From: Peptoniphilus_A olsenii
GTDB lineage: Bacteria > Bacillota > Clostridia > Tissierellales > Peptoniphilaceae
Assembly (NCBI RefSeq): GCF_040545475.1
Contig: NZ_JBEPMA010000005.1
Location: 81,877 to 145,876, forward strand
Length of the DNA stretch: 64,000 nucleotides
Direction: 5' to 3'
How positions within the stretch are numbered: the first letter of the stretch is position 1; the number at the start of each line of letters is the position of its first letter. The translations under genes were made by a program, and so were the position numbers. This document shows positions 16,704 to 24,543 of this stretch, piece after piece. The notes beneath the pieces are model-generated. The model was not told where the DNA came from, searched no databases, and saw nothing but the letters and a program-made list of their open reading frames with translations.

Positions 16704-16850
16704 AAAATTAACCGTAGAAGCAAAGGATTTCCTAAATTTATTCTTGTTTCTTTGTAGTTAGTACTGTCCGCTAGTTATTAGTTATTTGGAAAATAATTGA
16801 TGATAACCGGGGTATCTCAAAATAAAAAGCTAGGCTTTGGAGGTAATAGT
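16704..16850 (+). other. Long 5' leader of tryptophanase mRNA
   Basis: About 140 bases between promoter and start codon. It holds no terminator, no T-box motif and no clear Trp-containing leader peptide like TnaC. A short hairpin AAAGC-TAG-GCTTT (about 16827-16839) sits directly before the GGAGG ribosome site at 16839-16843 and could mask it. An ATG at 16797 or 16800 is in frame with the gene but has no ribosome site. A 22-codon frame starting at 16693 lies inside the promoter and would not be transcribed. Function unknown. Confidence 0.4.
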
Positions 16851-18491
16851 ATGACTAAAAAATATTCTTTGAACGTTCCCACACCTACTCATTTTACATT
16901 TGCTGTTCGTGATTTACCAAATGTAACAGTTGAGCAACGTGAACGAGTTTTAAAAGCGACCCACTATAATGAATTTGCATTTCCTTCAGGAATGCTTACA
17001 GTAGATATGTTGTCAGATTCAGGCACTACAGCAATGACAAATACTCAATGGGCTTCGTTATTTTACGGAGATGAAGCTTATGGAAGAAATACGGGATATT
17101 ATGTATTACTTGATACTTTTCGCGACATTTTTGAACGTGGTGGAGAAAAAAACTGGAAAAAAATCTTAGATCTCGTTAGAACTGATTGTAGAGATGTAGA
17201 GAAAATGATGGACGAGATTTACTTATGTGAATATGAAGATGGACTTTTTAATGGCGGCGCAGCCCAAATGGAGCGTCCTAATGCCTTTATTATTCAACAA
17301 GGGCGTGCAGCTGAGTCTGTACTTATGGAAATCGTAAGAAACATATTACAAGAACGTCATCCAGGAAAAGTATTTACTATACCTTCTAATGGACACTTTG
17401 ATACTACAGAAGGTAATATCAAACAAATGGGTTCTATACCAAGAAATTTATATAATAAAGAATTATTATATGAAATACCTGAAGAAGGTAAATACGATAA
17501 AAATCCATTTAAAGGAAATATGGATATTGAAAAATTAGAAGAGCTAATAACTAAAGTTGGACCAGAAAATGTACCACTAATTTTTGCTTGTTTAACTAAT
17601 AATACAGTATGTGGACAACCAGTATCTTTAGGAAATATTAAAGAAATCAATCGTGTCGCACACAAATATGATATACCACTTATTTTTGATGTTGCTCGTT
17701 GGGCAGAGAATGCATATTTCATTAAAATGAACGAAGAGGGCTATGCTGATAAAAGTATAGCAGAGATAGCCTCTGAAATGTTCTCTTATTGTGACGGTTT
17801 TTGTATGTCTGCCAAAAAAGATGGACATGCTAATATGGGAGGAATGTTAGCTTTTCGTGATAAAGGTCTATTTTGGCAAAAATTCTCTGATTTTAATGAC
17901 GATGGAAGCATAAAAATGGATGTCGGAGTTAGACTTAAAGTTAAACAAATTTCATGTTATGGCAATGATTCTTATGGCGGAATGAGTGGCAGAGATATTA
18001 TGGCACTTTCAGTTGGTTTATATGAAAGTTGCGATTTTAATTATATGGACAATCGAGTAAGACAATGTGAATATTTAGCACAGGGATTTTATAAAGCTGG
18101 AATTAAGGGAGTAGTTTTACCTGCTGGTGGACATGCAGTATACTTAAATATGGATGAGTTTTTTGACAATAAACGTGACCATGATACATTCGCTGGAGAG
18201 GGTTTTTCTCTTGAATTAATACGTCGTTATGGAATTAGAGTTTCCGAACTGGGTGATTATTCTATGGAATATGATTTAAAGACACCAGAACAACAGGCTG
18301 AACTTGCAAATGTAGTTCGTTTTGCTCTTGATAGAAGCAGACTAACTAAAGAACATCTTGATTATGTAATTGCGGCGGTAAAGGATTTATACGAAGATAG
18401 AGAGAACATTCCTAATATGAGAATTGTGTGGGGACACAATCTTCCAATGCGTCATTTCCATGCGTTCTTAGAACCATATCCAAATAAATAA
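16851..18491 (+). CDS. tnaA: Tryptophanase (beta-eliminating lyase) with an extra internal segment
   Basis: A 546-residue PLP enzyme that would split tryptophan into indole, pyruvate and ammonia. The PLP-binding lysine is in MSAKKDGHANMGG (Lys323 by alignment); GDEAYG, QQGRAAES and FDVARWAENAYFIK match the family. At the site where tyrosine phenol-lyase has a substrate-binding arginine (SMERG), this protein has VSELG, which favours tryptophanase. Between GDEAY and QQGRAAE it carries about 45 residues more than tyrosine phenol-lyase (near residues 95-145). I start at ATG 16851 after TTGGAGG. The downstream NSS transporter supports a tryptophan-uptake and breakdown pair. Confidence 0.85.
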   Translation: MTKKYSLNVPTPTHFTFAVRDLPNVTVEQRERVLKATHYNEFAFPSGMLTVDMLSDSGTTAMTNTQWASLFYGDEAYGRNTGYYVLLDTFRDIFERGGEKNWKKILDLVRTDCRDVEKMMDEIYLCEYEDGLFNGGAAQMERPNAFIIQQGRAAESVLMEIVRNILQERHPGKVFTIPSNGHFDTTEGNIKQMGSIPRNLYNKELLYEIPEEGKYDKNPFKGNMDIEKLEELITKVGPENVPLIFACLTNNTVCGQPVSLGNIKEINRVAHKYDIPLIFDVARWAENAYFIKMNEEGYADKSIAEIASEMFSYCDGFCMSAKKDGHANMGGMLAFRDKGLFWQKFSDFNDDGSIKMDVGVRLKVKQISCYGNDSYGGMSGRDIMALSVGLYESCDFNYMDNRVRQCEYLAQGFYKAGIKGVVLPAGGHAVYLNMDEFFDNKRDHDTFAGEGFSLELIRRYGIRVSELGDYSMEYDLKTPEQQAELANVVRFALDRSRLTKEHLDYVIAAVKDLYEDRENIPNMRIVWGHNLPMRHFHAFLEPYPNK

Positions 18492-18510
18492 AATATAATT
18501 ATTTAAAATC

Positions 18511-18543
18511 AAGGACAATTCATTTATATATTGAATTGTCCTT
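18511..18543 (+). repeat. Perfect 12-bp inverted repeat between tnaA and the transporter gene
   Basis: AAGGACAATTCA at 18511-18522 and TGAATTGTCCTT at 18532-18543 form a strong hairpin with a 9-base loop. No T-run follows (next is GTGTTATAAT), so it is not a standard terminator. It may stabilise the tnaA mRNA end, lower read-through, or be an operator next to the TATAAT at 18548-18553. Confidence 0.6.
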
Positions 18544-18580
18544 GTGTTATAATATATAAAATTACTATGGAGGAACTACT

Positions 18581-19927
18581 ATGAACGTTAAAAACATTAT
18601 TAAAGAACGTGATGGTTTTACTGGTAAATGGGGATTTATATTGGCATGTATTGGATCTGCTGTAGGTATGGGTAATATTTGGCGTTTCCCTATAATGGTG
18701 TCTCTATGGGGAGGCATGGATTTTTTAATTCCTTATTTTTTATGTGTAATATTGATTGGTTCGACTGGTGTAGTAGAAGAATTTGCATTGGGTAGAGCAA
18801 CTGGAGCAGGACCAATTGGAGCATTTGGCACTTGCACTAAAATAAAAACTGGTAATAGGAGAATTGGAGAGTTAATAGGATTTATTCCAATAATTGGATC
18901 CTTATCTCTTGCAATAGGATATACAGTAGTGATGGGCTGGATTTTTAAATATACTTTTATGTCTTTTAGTGGCAAAATATCGGCGATGGGACAGGACATG
19001 GAAATTATTGGCGGCACATTCGATAAAGTGGCTATAGACAATCCTGTGTGGATATTTGTGGCAGTTGTAATATCATTTATTATTATGTCTATGGGAGTAT
19101 CTAAAGGTATTGAGAAAGCTAATAAAATAATGATGCCTATTTTATTTTTCTTATTTGTTGGTCTTGGCGTTTATATTGCTACATTACCTGGAGCGATTGA
19201 AGGATATAAGTATATTTTTACGCTGAACATTTCTAAACTCTCAAATCCGATGCTTTGGATTTTTGCTTTTGGTCAAGCTTTTTTCTCATTATCAGTAGCT
19301 GGGCATGGATCAGTTATTTATGGTTCATATTTACCAAAAACAGAAGATATACCAAAATCCGCTTTTAATGTAGCTTTTTTTGATACTCTTGCAGCACTCT
19401 TGGCAGCTTTTGTTATAATTCCAGCTATGGCTGTGGGAGGAGCTCCACTAGAAAATGGTGGTCCAGGTCTTATGTTTGTTTGGTTAGTCAATGTTTTAAA
19501 TGGCATGCCAGCAGGCAGAATTGTGAGTATTATATTCTTTGTTTGTGTTCTTTTTGCAGGTATAAGTTCAATAATTAACTTATACGAAGCACCTGTCGCT
19601 ATGCTTCAAGATAATCTAAGTTTAAATAGAGTTTTATCTACTGGAATTATATTAATAATCGGTTGTATAGTAGCAATTTTAATTCAGAAGATAACTGGAG
19701 AATGGATGGATTTTGTTTCTATTTATATTTGTCCATTGGGAGCTTTTTTAGCAGGAACAATGTTTTTTTGGGTTGCAGGCAAAGAGTTTATAAACGATGC
19801 AGTTAATCTTGGTAGAAAAAATGGAAAACCTGTTGGCAATTATTTCTTTACGCTTGGAAAATATGTGTATGTTCCTTTATGTATAGTAGCTTTAGTAGCA
19901 GGAGCTATTTTAGGTGGAATAGGTTAA
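18581..19927 (+). CDS. Neurotransmitter:sodium symporter family transporter, probably for tryptophan
   Basis: A 448-residue membrane protein of the NSS family, with about 11 transmembrane segments, the short bacterial form. The first helix carries the sodium/substrate motif ILACIGSAVGMGNIWRFP, and FGQAFFSLSVAGHGS corresponds to the helix 6 substrate region. NSS proteins import amino acids with sodium; the Symbiobacterium TnaT and Bacillus MhsT proteins of this type take up tryptophan and other hydrophobic amino acids. Its place right after tryptophanase makes tryptophan the likely substrate. The start ATG follows TGGAGGAACTACT. A terminator follows. Confidence 0.9.
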   Translation: MNVKNIIKERDGFTGKWGFILACIGSAVGMGNIWRFPIMVSLWGGMDFLIPYFLCVILIGSTGVVEEFALGRATGAGPIGAFGTCTKIKTGNRRIGELIGFIPIIGSLSLAIGYTVVMGWIFKYTFMSFSGKISAMGQDMEIIGGTFDKVAIDNPVWIFVAVVISFIIMSMGVSKGIEKANKIMMPILFFLFVGLGVYIATLPGAIEGYKYIFTLNISKLSNPMLWIFAFGQAFFSLSVAGHGSVIYGSYLPKTEDIPKSAFNVAFFDTLAALLAAFVIIPAMAVGGAPLENGGPGLMFVWLVNVLNGMPAGRIVSIIFFVCVLFAGISSIINLYEAPVAMLQDNLSLNRVLSTGIILIIGCIVAILIQKITGEWMDFVSIYICPLGAFLAGTMFFWVAGKEFINDAVNLGRKNGKPVGNYFFTLGKYVYVPLCIVALVAGAILGGIG

Positions 19928-19945
19928 ATTTAATATTGTAATTTG

Positions 19946-19976
19946 AACCCTTGAGTCTTCTGATTTAAGGGTTTTT
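19946..19976 (+). terminator. Terminator after the NSS transporter gene
   Basis: AACCCTT at 19946-19952 pairs with AAGGGTT at 19967-19973 across a 14-base loop, followed by TTT. Confidence 0.7.
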
Positions 19977-20193
19977 AATTATTAACGAAAAATCCAATTG
20001 AAAATTGATTAAAGTATAATAAATTTTTTTTAAAAGCTTTATAATATACGAGTTTAAAAAGTAGTTAGTAAATTTTGATGCCTTTATTTAAATATTATCC
20101 TTTGCTAATAATATCGTTAAAAAAGTAGAATTAAAAATAACATATGATGTAATGTAAACGTTAAATAAATTGTCAAAAATTTAACTAATTCTA
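19977..20193 (+). other. AT-rich intergenic stretch
   Basis: No gene, RNA motif or repeat is visible. The region beyond it (20194-20241) holds the promoter and a candidate Rex operator of the dehydrogenase gene. Confidence 0.5.
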
Positions 20194-20241
20194 TTGTAAA
20201 AATAAATAAAATATGTTATTATTATGTTATTAAATTAACAA
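20194..20241 (+). promoter_or_regulatory. Promoter with a Rex-like operator upstream of the alcohol dehydrogenase
   Basis: TTGTAA at 20194-20199 and TATTAT at 20217-20222 are 17 bases apart. At 20224-20241, ATGTTAT-TAAA-TTAACAA matches the Rex consensus TTGTTAA-N4-TTAACAA at 12 of 14 positions (5 of 7 and 7 of 7). It would cover the transcription start, a good place for an NADH-responsive repressor. The Rex gene is not in the window. Confidence 0.5.
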
Positions 20242-20259
20242 TCTAAGGAGGAGTTATAA

Positions 20260-21408
20260 ATGAGAGGAACATTACATATTCCAGGTTATATATTTTTTGG
20301 AGAAAATTCATTGGATGAATTAAAAAGTATAAAAGGGAAAAGAGCTATAATTGTGACTGGCGGTAATTCTATGAGAAGAAATGGTTTTCTCAAAAAGTGT
20401 AAAGAACTTTTAGAAGAAGGTGGAAAAGTTGTAGATATTTGCGATGGTGTAGAACAAAATCCATCTGTAGAAACTGTTGAACGTGGAGCAAAACAAATGC
20501 AAGAGTTTAAGCCTGATCTTATTATTGCTCTTGGCGGTGGTTCAGCAATGGATGCTGCAAAAGTTATGTGGTGTTTTTATGAATATCCTAATCTTACATT
20601 TGAGGATGTTGTGAAACCTGAAACTATGCCAGAGCTTAGAAATAAAGCAAAATTTATTGCGATTCCATCGACATCAGGTACAGCAAGTGAAATCACTGCT
20701 TTTTCTGTTATAACTGATACTAAAAAACATATTAAATATCCAGTAGTATCTAGGCATATTGTACCAGATTATGCTATTGTTGATCCATTACTTCCATCTA
20801 AGATGCCTAAATCTGTAACTGCTAATACTGGAATGGATGTTGTAGCACATGCTACTGAAGCTTTAGTTTCTAGTGCTGCAAATGATTATACAGATTCACT
20901 TGCAATTCATGCTCTTAAATTAGTATTTGAAAATCTTAAAAAGGCATATGATAATGGAGATGATATGCAAGCGCGCGAAAAAATGCACAATGCTTCAACT
21001 CTAGCAGGCATGGCATTTACATCTGCTTCGCTTGGTATAATTCACTCAATGGCTCACAATATTGGTGGCGAATTTGGAGTAACTCATGGACTTGCTAACG
21101 CGATTTTATTGCCTTATATAACAAAATATAATTCAATGGCTACTGAAAAAGTAAAATTCATAGAAAAAGAATTGAAAGTGGATAATTTTATAGATGCTTT
21201 AGTAGAATTATCAAAATCTGTTGATATACCGATGAGTTTCAAAGATGTTGAAGATGATTTTGATTTTAATGAAGATAAGTTTTCTGAAGTTTTAGAAGAT
21301 ATGAGTAAACACGCTTTTGAAGATCCGTGCACACTTACAAATCCACGTGAAACTTCACCTGAAGAAATAAAAGAGCTTTATAAGGCTGCATACTATGGCA
21401 ACCTATAA
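20260..21408 (+). CDS. Iron-containing alcohol dehydrogenase
   Basis: A 382-residue group III alcohol dehydrogenase that reduces an aldehyde with NAD(P)H. The nucleotide-binding IALGGGSAMDAAK lies near residue 90. The metal site is visible: Asp and His in GMDVVAHATEA, then His in HSMAHNIGGEFGVTHG, where the last His closes the site. Length is standard. The substrate (butyraldehyde, succinate semialdehyde, acetaldehyde) cannot be read. It stands alone, with AAGGAGGAG as ribosome site, a Rex-like operator upstream and a terminator downstream, which fits a role in disposing of NADH. Confidence 0.93.
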   Translation: MRGTLHIPGYIFFGENSLDELKSIKGKRAIIVTGGNSMRRNGFLKKCKELLEEGGKVVDICDGVEQNPSVETVERGAKQMQEFKPDLIIALGGGSAMDAAKVMWCFYEYPNLTFEDVVKPETMPELRNKAKFIAIPSTSGTASEITAFSVITDTKKHIKYPVVSRHIVPDYAIVDPLLPSKMPKSVTANTGMDVVAHATEALVSSAANDYTDSLAIHALKLVFENLKKAYDNGDDMQAREKMHNASTLAGMAFTSASLGIIHSMAHNIGGEFGVTHGLANAILLPYITKYNSMATEKVKFIEKELKVDNFIDALVELSKSVDIPMSFKDVEDDFDFNEDKFSEVLEDMSKHAFEDPCTLTNPRETSPEEIKELYKAAYYGNL

Positions 21409-21423
21409 TCCAAATTCATTTAG

Positions 21424-21447
21424 AGCGGCTATATAGCCGCTTTTTTC
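21424..21447 (+). terminator. Terminator of the alcohol dehydrogenase gene
   Basis: AGCGGCT at 21424-21430 pairs with AGCCGCT at 21435-21441, loop ATAT, then a T-run. Confidence 0.95.
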
Positions 21448-21610
21448 TTCTTAAATTAATAATAAAGCGAATATATAAATTTCATATTATTACTAGAGAT
21501 TTATTTTAATTAGATAAGTGTTAAATTGAAGTATATTTTATATTCATACTATGAAGGAGTTTCTTGAATAAAGTAATTTTACATCATCTCAATAAACTAT
21601 TGACAAAAAG

Positions 21611-21637
21611 ATTACAAAAAAATTACAAGTTTGTAAT
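21611..21637 (+). promoter_or_regulatory. Candidate WalR (YycF) box and palindrome upstream of the SLH protein gene
   Basis: ATTACA at 21611-21616 and ATTACA at 21622-21627 are separated by five bases. Read on the minus strand this is TGTAAT-N5-TGTAAT, the consensus of the essential cell-wall regulator WalR. The second copy is also half of a perfect palindrome, ATTACAA-GT-TTGTAAT, at 21622-21637. Such sites are known before cell-wall genes, which fits the surface protein downstream. Confidence 0.5.
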
Positions 21638-21692
21638 ATTTAACAATTTTTGATTCATTTCTGGTATCATAACTCTCGTTGAGGTGAAAGAA

Positions 21693-22580
21693 ATGAAAAA
21701 AATTATTTTTAGCTTGATGCTAACTTTAGTTTTACCCTTAAATGTATTTGCAGGTGCAAAATTAGCTTCTCCAAATAAAATAGTAGCTACAAAAGATAAT
21801 AAAAATTATATATTCGAAATGGGTAAAGCTAAAGAAAAAAATTTAAATATTGAAATTGATGTATTAAATAATGGAAAATGGACAAGTGAAAGTAAGAAGT
21901 CAATTATAAAACAAGTTAATTCTAATTCAACTAAAAATTCAGTAATTTTATCACAAAATGAATTAGATAATATTATTGCCGCCAATAATGGTTATGCTTT
22001 TAGACTTAGATATATATCTAAAAATGGAGATGTGTCTGACTTTACCAATGAAATTCATCTTGGGGAGTCTGCATTATTTAAAAATTGCAGTTCTTGGGCA
22101 TTAAAAGATATTAATAAAGCAAAAGATTTAAATATTGTGGTAAATTCTATGGCTACAAATATGAAATCAAATATCACAAGAGAAGAACTAGCCGAGGTAG
22201 CAGTAAAAACTTACAAATATTTAAACAAAAGAACTTCTCAAGGAACTATTAATTATTTTGAAGATACTAATAATAAATATGTGAATATTGCTGTGGATTT
22301 AGGTCTTATGAATGGTAATGGAACTGGGACTTTTAATCCTAAAGGCTCAGTTACAAGGCAAGACTTTGCAGTAGTTATATCTAAAGTTTTTGGTAGTGAC
22401 AAAGTAAAGGATATAAAAATAAAAGATAAAAAAAGTATTTCCAATTATGCTTTAGATGCTGTAAAAAATTCTGTGAATAAAAAATTTATGAACTTGGACA
22501 AGAACTCTAATTTCAACCCAAAAAAAGAAATGAAAAGGGAAGAAGTTCTATCTTCAATAGTTAGAAATATTAAAAAATAA
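21693..22580 (+). CDS. Secreted protein with C-terminal S-layer homology (SLH) domains
   Basis: A 295-residue exported protein. A signal peptide spans about residues 1-23 (basic start, hydrophobic core, cleavage near VFAGA). The middle, to about residue 130, is a beta-rich domain I do not recognise. From about 135 to the end lie three SLH-like repeats: SSWALKDINKAKDLNIV, then ITREELAEVAVKTY with YFEDTNNKYVNIAVDLGLMNGNGTGTFNPKGSVTRQDFAVVISKVF, and a weaker last one. SLH domains bind pyruvylated cell-wall polymers, so it is probably held on the cell surface. I use ATG 21693, 6 bases after GAGGTG; an in-frame GTG at 21684 lies inside that ribosome site. Monocistronic. Confidence 0.85.
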   Translation: MKKIIFSLMLTLVLPLNVFAGAKLASPNKIVATKDNKNYIFEMGKAKEKNLNIEIDVLNNGKWTSESKKSIIKQVNSNSTKNSVILSQNELDNIIAANNGYAFRLRYISKNGDVSDFTNEIHLGESALFKNCSSWALKDINKAKDLNIVVNSMATNMKSNITREELAEVAVKTYKYLNKRTSQGTINYFEDTNNKYVNIAVDLGLMNGNGTGTFNPKGSVTRQDFAVVISKVFGSDKVKDIKIKDKKSISNYALDAVKNSVNKKFMNLDKNSNFNPKKEMKREEVLSSIVRNIKK

Positions 22581-22631
22581 ATATAGTGATTGTAAATTTT
22601 ACTAAGTTTTGTGTATTTAAATTTACAGATA

Positions 22632-22640
22632 TGATATAAT
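22632..22640 (+). promoter_or_regulatory. Extended -10 promoter element
   Basis: TGATATAAT at 22632-22640 is a TG-extended consensus -10 just upstream of the 120-residue gene; the -35 region is weak. Confidence 0.5.
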
Positions 22641-22656
22641 ACTTCCAGGTGAGAGA

Positions 22657-23019
22657 ATGAAAAAAGTAATCTTTGACACTAATCCACTTGGAAGTTTTCA
22701 ACTTTCATGTGCAGTTTATGAACTTTATTATAAGAAAAAATTTAATAAAGAGATTTTTTTCTATACTAGACAAGATGGCAAATACATAAGGATTAATAGC
22801 AAAGAAAAACGAAAGAATTTAGCCAATAGATGTATTACACAAGTTGATTTAGGTAAGTCCGTAGATGAAATACCTTTTGATTCCACAATCAGAGTAGCTC
22901 CATTTAGTGAAGAGTATGAAGATGATAAACTCCTTATTGATATTGTCGAGAAACTTGGCGAAGATGCAAATTGGAAAGAATCAAAAATTAAAGTTGTAGA
23001 ATTAACTGAATGCGAATAA
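22657..23019 (+). CDS. Uncharacterised 120-residue cytosolic protein
   Basis: I do not recognise this protein. It has no signal peptide or membrane segment. It is mixed alpha/beta with a basic middle (YKKKFNKE, KEKRKNLANR) and an acidic end (EEYEDDK, TECE). It begins with MKKVIFDTNPLGS, which looks superficially like the start of a PIN nuclease, but the further PIN acidic residues are not evident, so I do not call it one. The ribosome site AGGTGAGAG is good, it has its own extended -10 element, and it is closed by a terminator, so it is expressed alone. Confidence 0.6.
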   Translation: MKKVIFDTNPLGSFQLSCAVYELYYKKKFNKEIFFYTRQDGKYIRINSKEKRKNLANRCITQVDLGKSVDEIPFDSTIRVAPFSEEYEDDKLLIDIVEKLGEDANWKESKIKVVELTECE

Positions 23020-23028
23020 TAAAATTAG

Positions 23029-23066
23029 AACCCCTTCAATCAAGAATTTGATTAAAAGGGGTTTTT
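23029..23066 (+). terminator. Terminator between converging genes
   Basis: AACCCCTT at 23029-23036 pairs with AAGGGGTT at 23056-23063; an inner AATCAA/TTGATT extends the stem. TTTTT follows. Confidence 0.9.
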
Positions 23067-23080
23067 GTTTGACAAAAATT

Positions 23081-24331
23081 TTATTTTTTTACTGGAATTT
23101 GAAGTAGAAGCTTTTCGATTCTATTAGAGGTGCTTCTAACTATAGTAAATTTCATATCTCCAATTTTAATCACTTCATTTAGTTTTGGAAATCTATCTAT
23201 TTGTTCTATAATAAAACCTCCTATTGAATCGAATTCTATACATTCTAATTCCGTACCAAATTTTTGATTGATATCGTCAATATTTACTGCGCCGTCTATT
23301 AAATATTTTCCAGGTGCAATATTAACTATATCTTCATCTTCAATAGTGTCATATTCATCAGATATTTGCCCTACTAATTTTTCAAAAATATCTTCGTAAG
23401 TTATCATCCCTTCAGTACCACCATATTCGTCAGTAACAATGGCTACAGATAATTTGTTTTGTCTCATTTGATTAAAAAGAGTAGAGGTAGGTTTATATTC
23501 AAATGTAAAGAATGGCTTCTTTAAATATTCTGTATTCTCTAAGATAGATTTATTTCTGCCCATTAAAAAGAAGTCTTTGACATTAAAAATTCCAATTATA
23601 TTATCTAAATTATTATCGTATACGGGCATTCTTGAATAATTATTCTCTACTATTTTTTTTACTATATCTTCATAGGATTCGTTAATATCTATGCCGATTA
23701 TATCAGTTCTAGGAGTCATTATATCTTTAGCATAAATTTCTTTAAAATCAAATACATTTGCTATCATTTGCGACTCATGACGATTGAGAATCCCTTCTTT
23801 GATTCCTAAATCCATGGCTTCTTTTATATCATCTTCGGTTATTAAGGGCTCTTTGTAAGATTTATTTTTTGTGAATAGTTTAATGATAGAATTTGAAATA
23901 TAATTAATTATAATAGACAGTGGCTTAATTATTATTATGGAATAATAAATAAATTTTGCTCTTTTAGACACAATTCTATCATAATTAATTTTGCCCAAAG
24001 CACGGGGTAAACTTTGACCGAATACTATTACGATAATTGTTGATAATAAAATTCCAATTGGGACTCTTTTATAACCCCATAATTCATAAAAAAATAAAGA
24101 TGCAAAAACAATACATAAAGAATTTGAGAAAAAGTCAAGAATTAAAGTAGTTGAGTATAAGTTTTTATTCTTATGTACTTTTTTGATAAACTCCATGTTC
24201 TCAACATCTAATTCATTAAGTCGTTCAATCTTTAAAGGACTTAGAGTTAAAAAAGCATTTTCTATTAAAGTAAATTCAAATGAAAAATAAAGTGTAATTA
24301 AAGATAATAAAATAAATAAGTAAGATAACAT
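23081..24331 (-). CDS. CNNM/HlyC-type membrane protein with CBS domains
   Basis: A 416-residue protein with three parts: an N-terminal CNNM (DUF21) membrane domain with four hydrophobic segments (to about residue 170); a CBS pair in the middle, including IMTPRTDIIGIDIN, a motif conserved in this family; and a C-terminal CorC/HlyC transporter-associated domain with IDGAVNIDDINQKFG. Relatives (YhdP, YrkA, CorC) are linked to magnesium or sodium-dependent magnesium export; the old name hemolysin C is misleading. Start ATG follows AGAGGAG. It converges with the gene at 22657-23019. Confidence 0.9.
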   Translation of the reverse strand: MLSYLFILLSLITLYFSFEFTLIENAFLTLSPLKIERLNELDVENMEFIKKVHKNKNLYSTTLILDFFSNSLCIVFASLFFYELWGYKRVPIGILLSTIIVIVFGQSLPRALGKINYDRIVSKRAKFIYYSIIIIKPLSIIINYISNSIIKLFTKNKSYKEPLITEDDIKEAMDLGIKEGILNRHESQMIANVFDFKEIYAKDIMTPRTDIIGIDINESYEDIVKKIVENNYSRMPVYDNNLDNIIGIFNVKDFFLMGRNKSILENTEYLKKPFFTFEYKPTSTLFNQMRQNKLSVAIVTDEYGGTEGMITYEDIFEKLVGQISDEYDTIEDEDIVNIAPGKYLIDGAVNIDDINQKFGTELECIEFDSIGGFIIEQIDRFPKLNEVIKIGDMKFTIVRSTSNRIEKLLLQIPVKK

Positions 24332-24473
24332 CGCTACGCTCCTCTATAATTTAATACCCATTTAAAATATAGTTCAAAATAGTAGAAGTAATTGAAATAT
24401 ATAATATATAAGTATTGTAGGGAGCAATTAAAATATAAATCTACTGTAAAATAGATTTTAATATTATTTAAAG

Positions 24474-24506
24474 CAAAAAACTCGAAACATTATAATATTT
24501 CGAGTT
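24474..24506 (-). terminator. Terminator of glmS
   Basis: On the minus strand AACTCGAAA (24506-24498) pairs with TTTCGAGTT (24487-24479), followed by a run of T. It lies about 40 bases after the glmS stop. Confidence 0.9.
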
Positions 24507-24543
24507 CTACAAGTGTTTAAATCTGTTAATAGTGGAAATTTAA

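Noticed and set aside
16693..16761. 22-codon frame as a possible tnaC-like leader peptide
   Set aside because: Its ATG lies within the promoter -10 region, upstream of the likely transcription start, and it has no tryptophan codon.
22657..23019. PIN-domain toxin suggested by MKKVIFDTN
   Set aside because: Other PIN acidic residues are not evident and there is no antitoxin-like neighbour.
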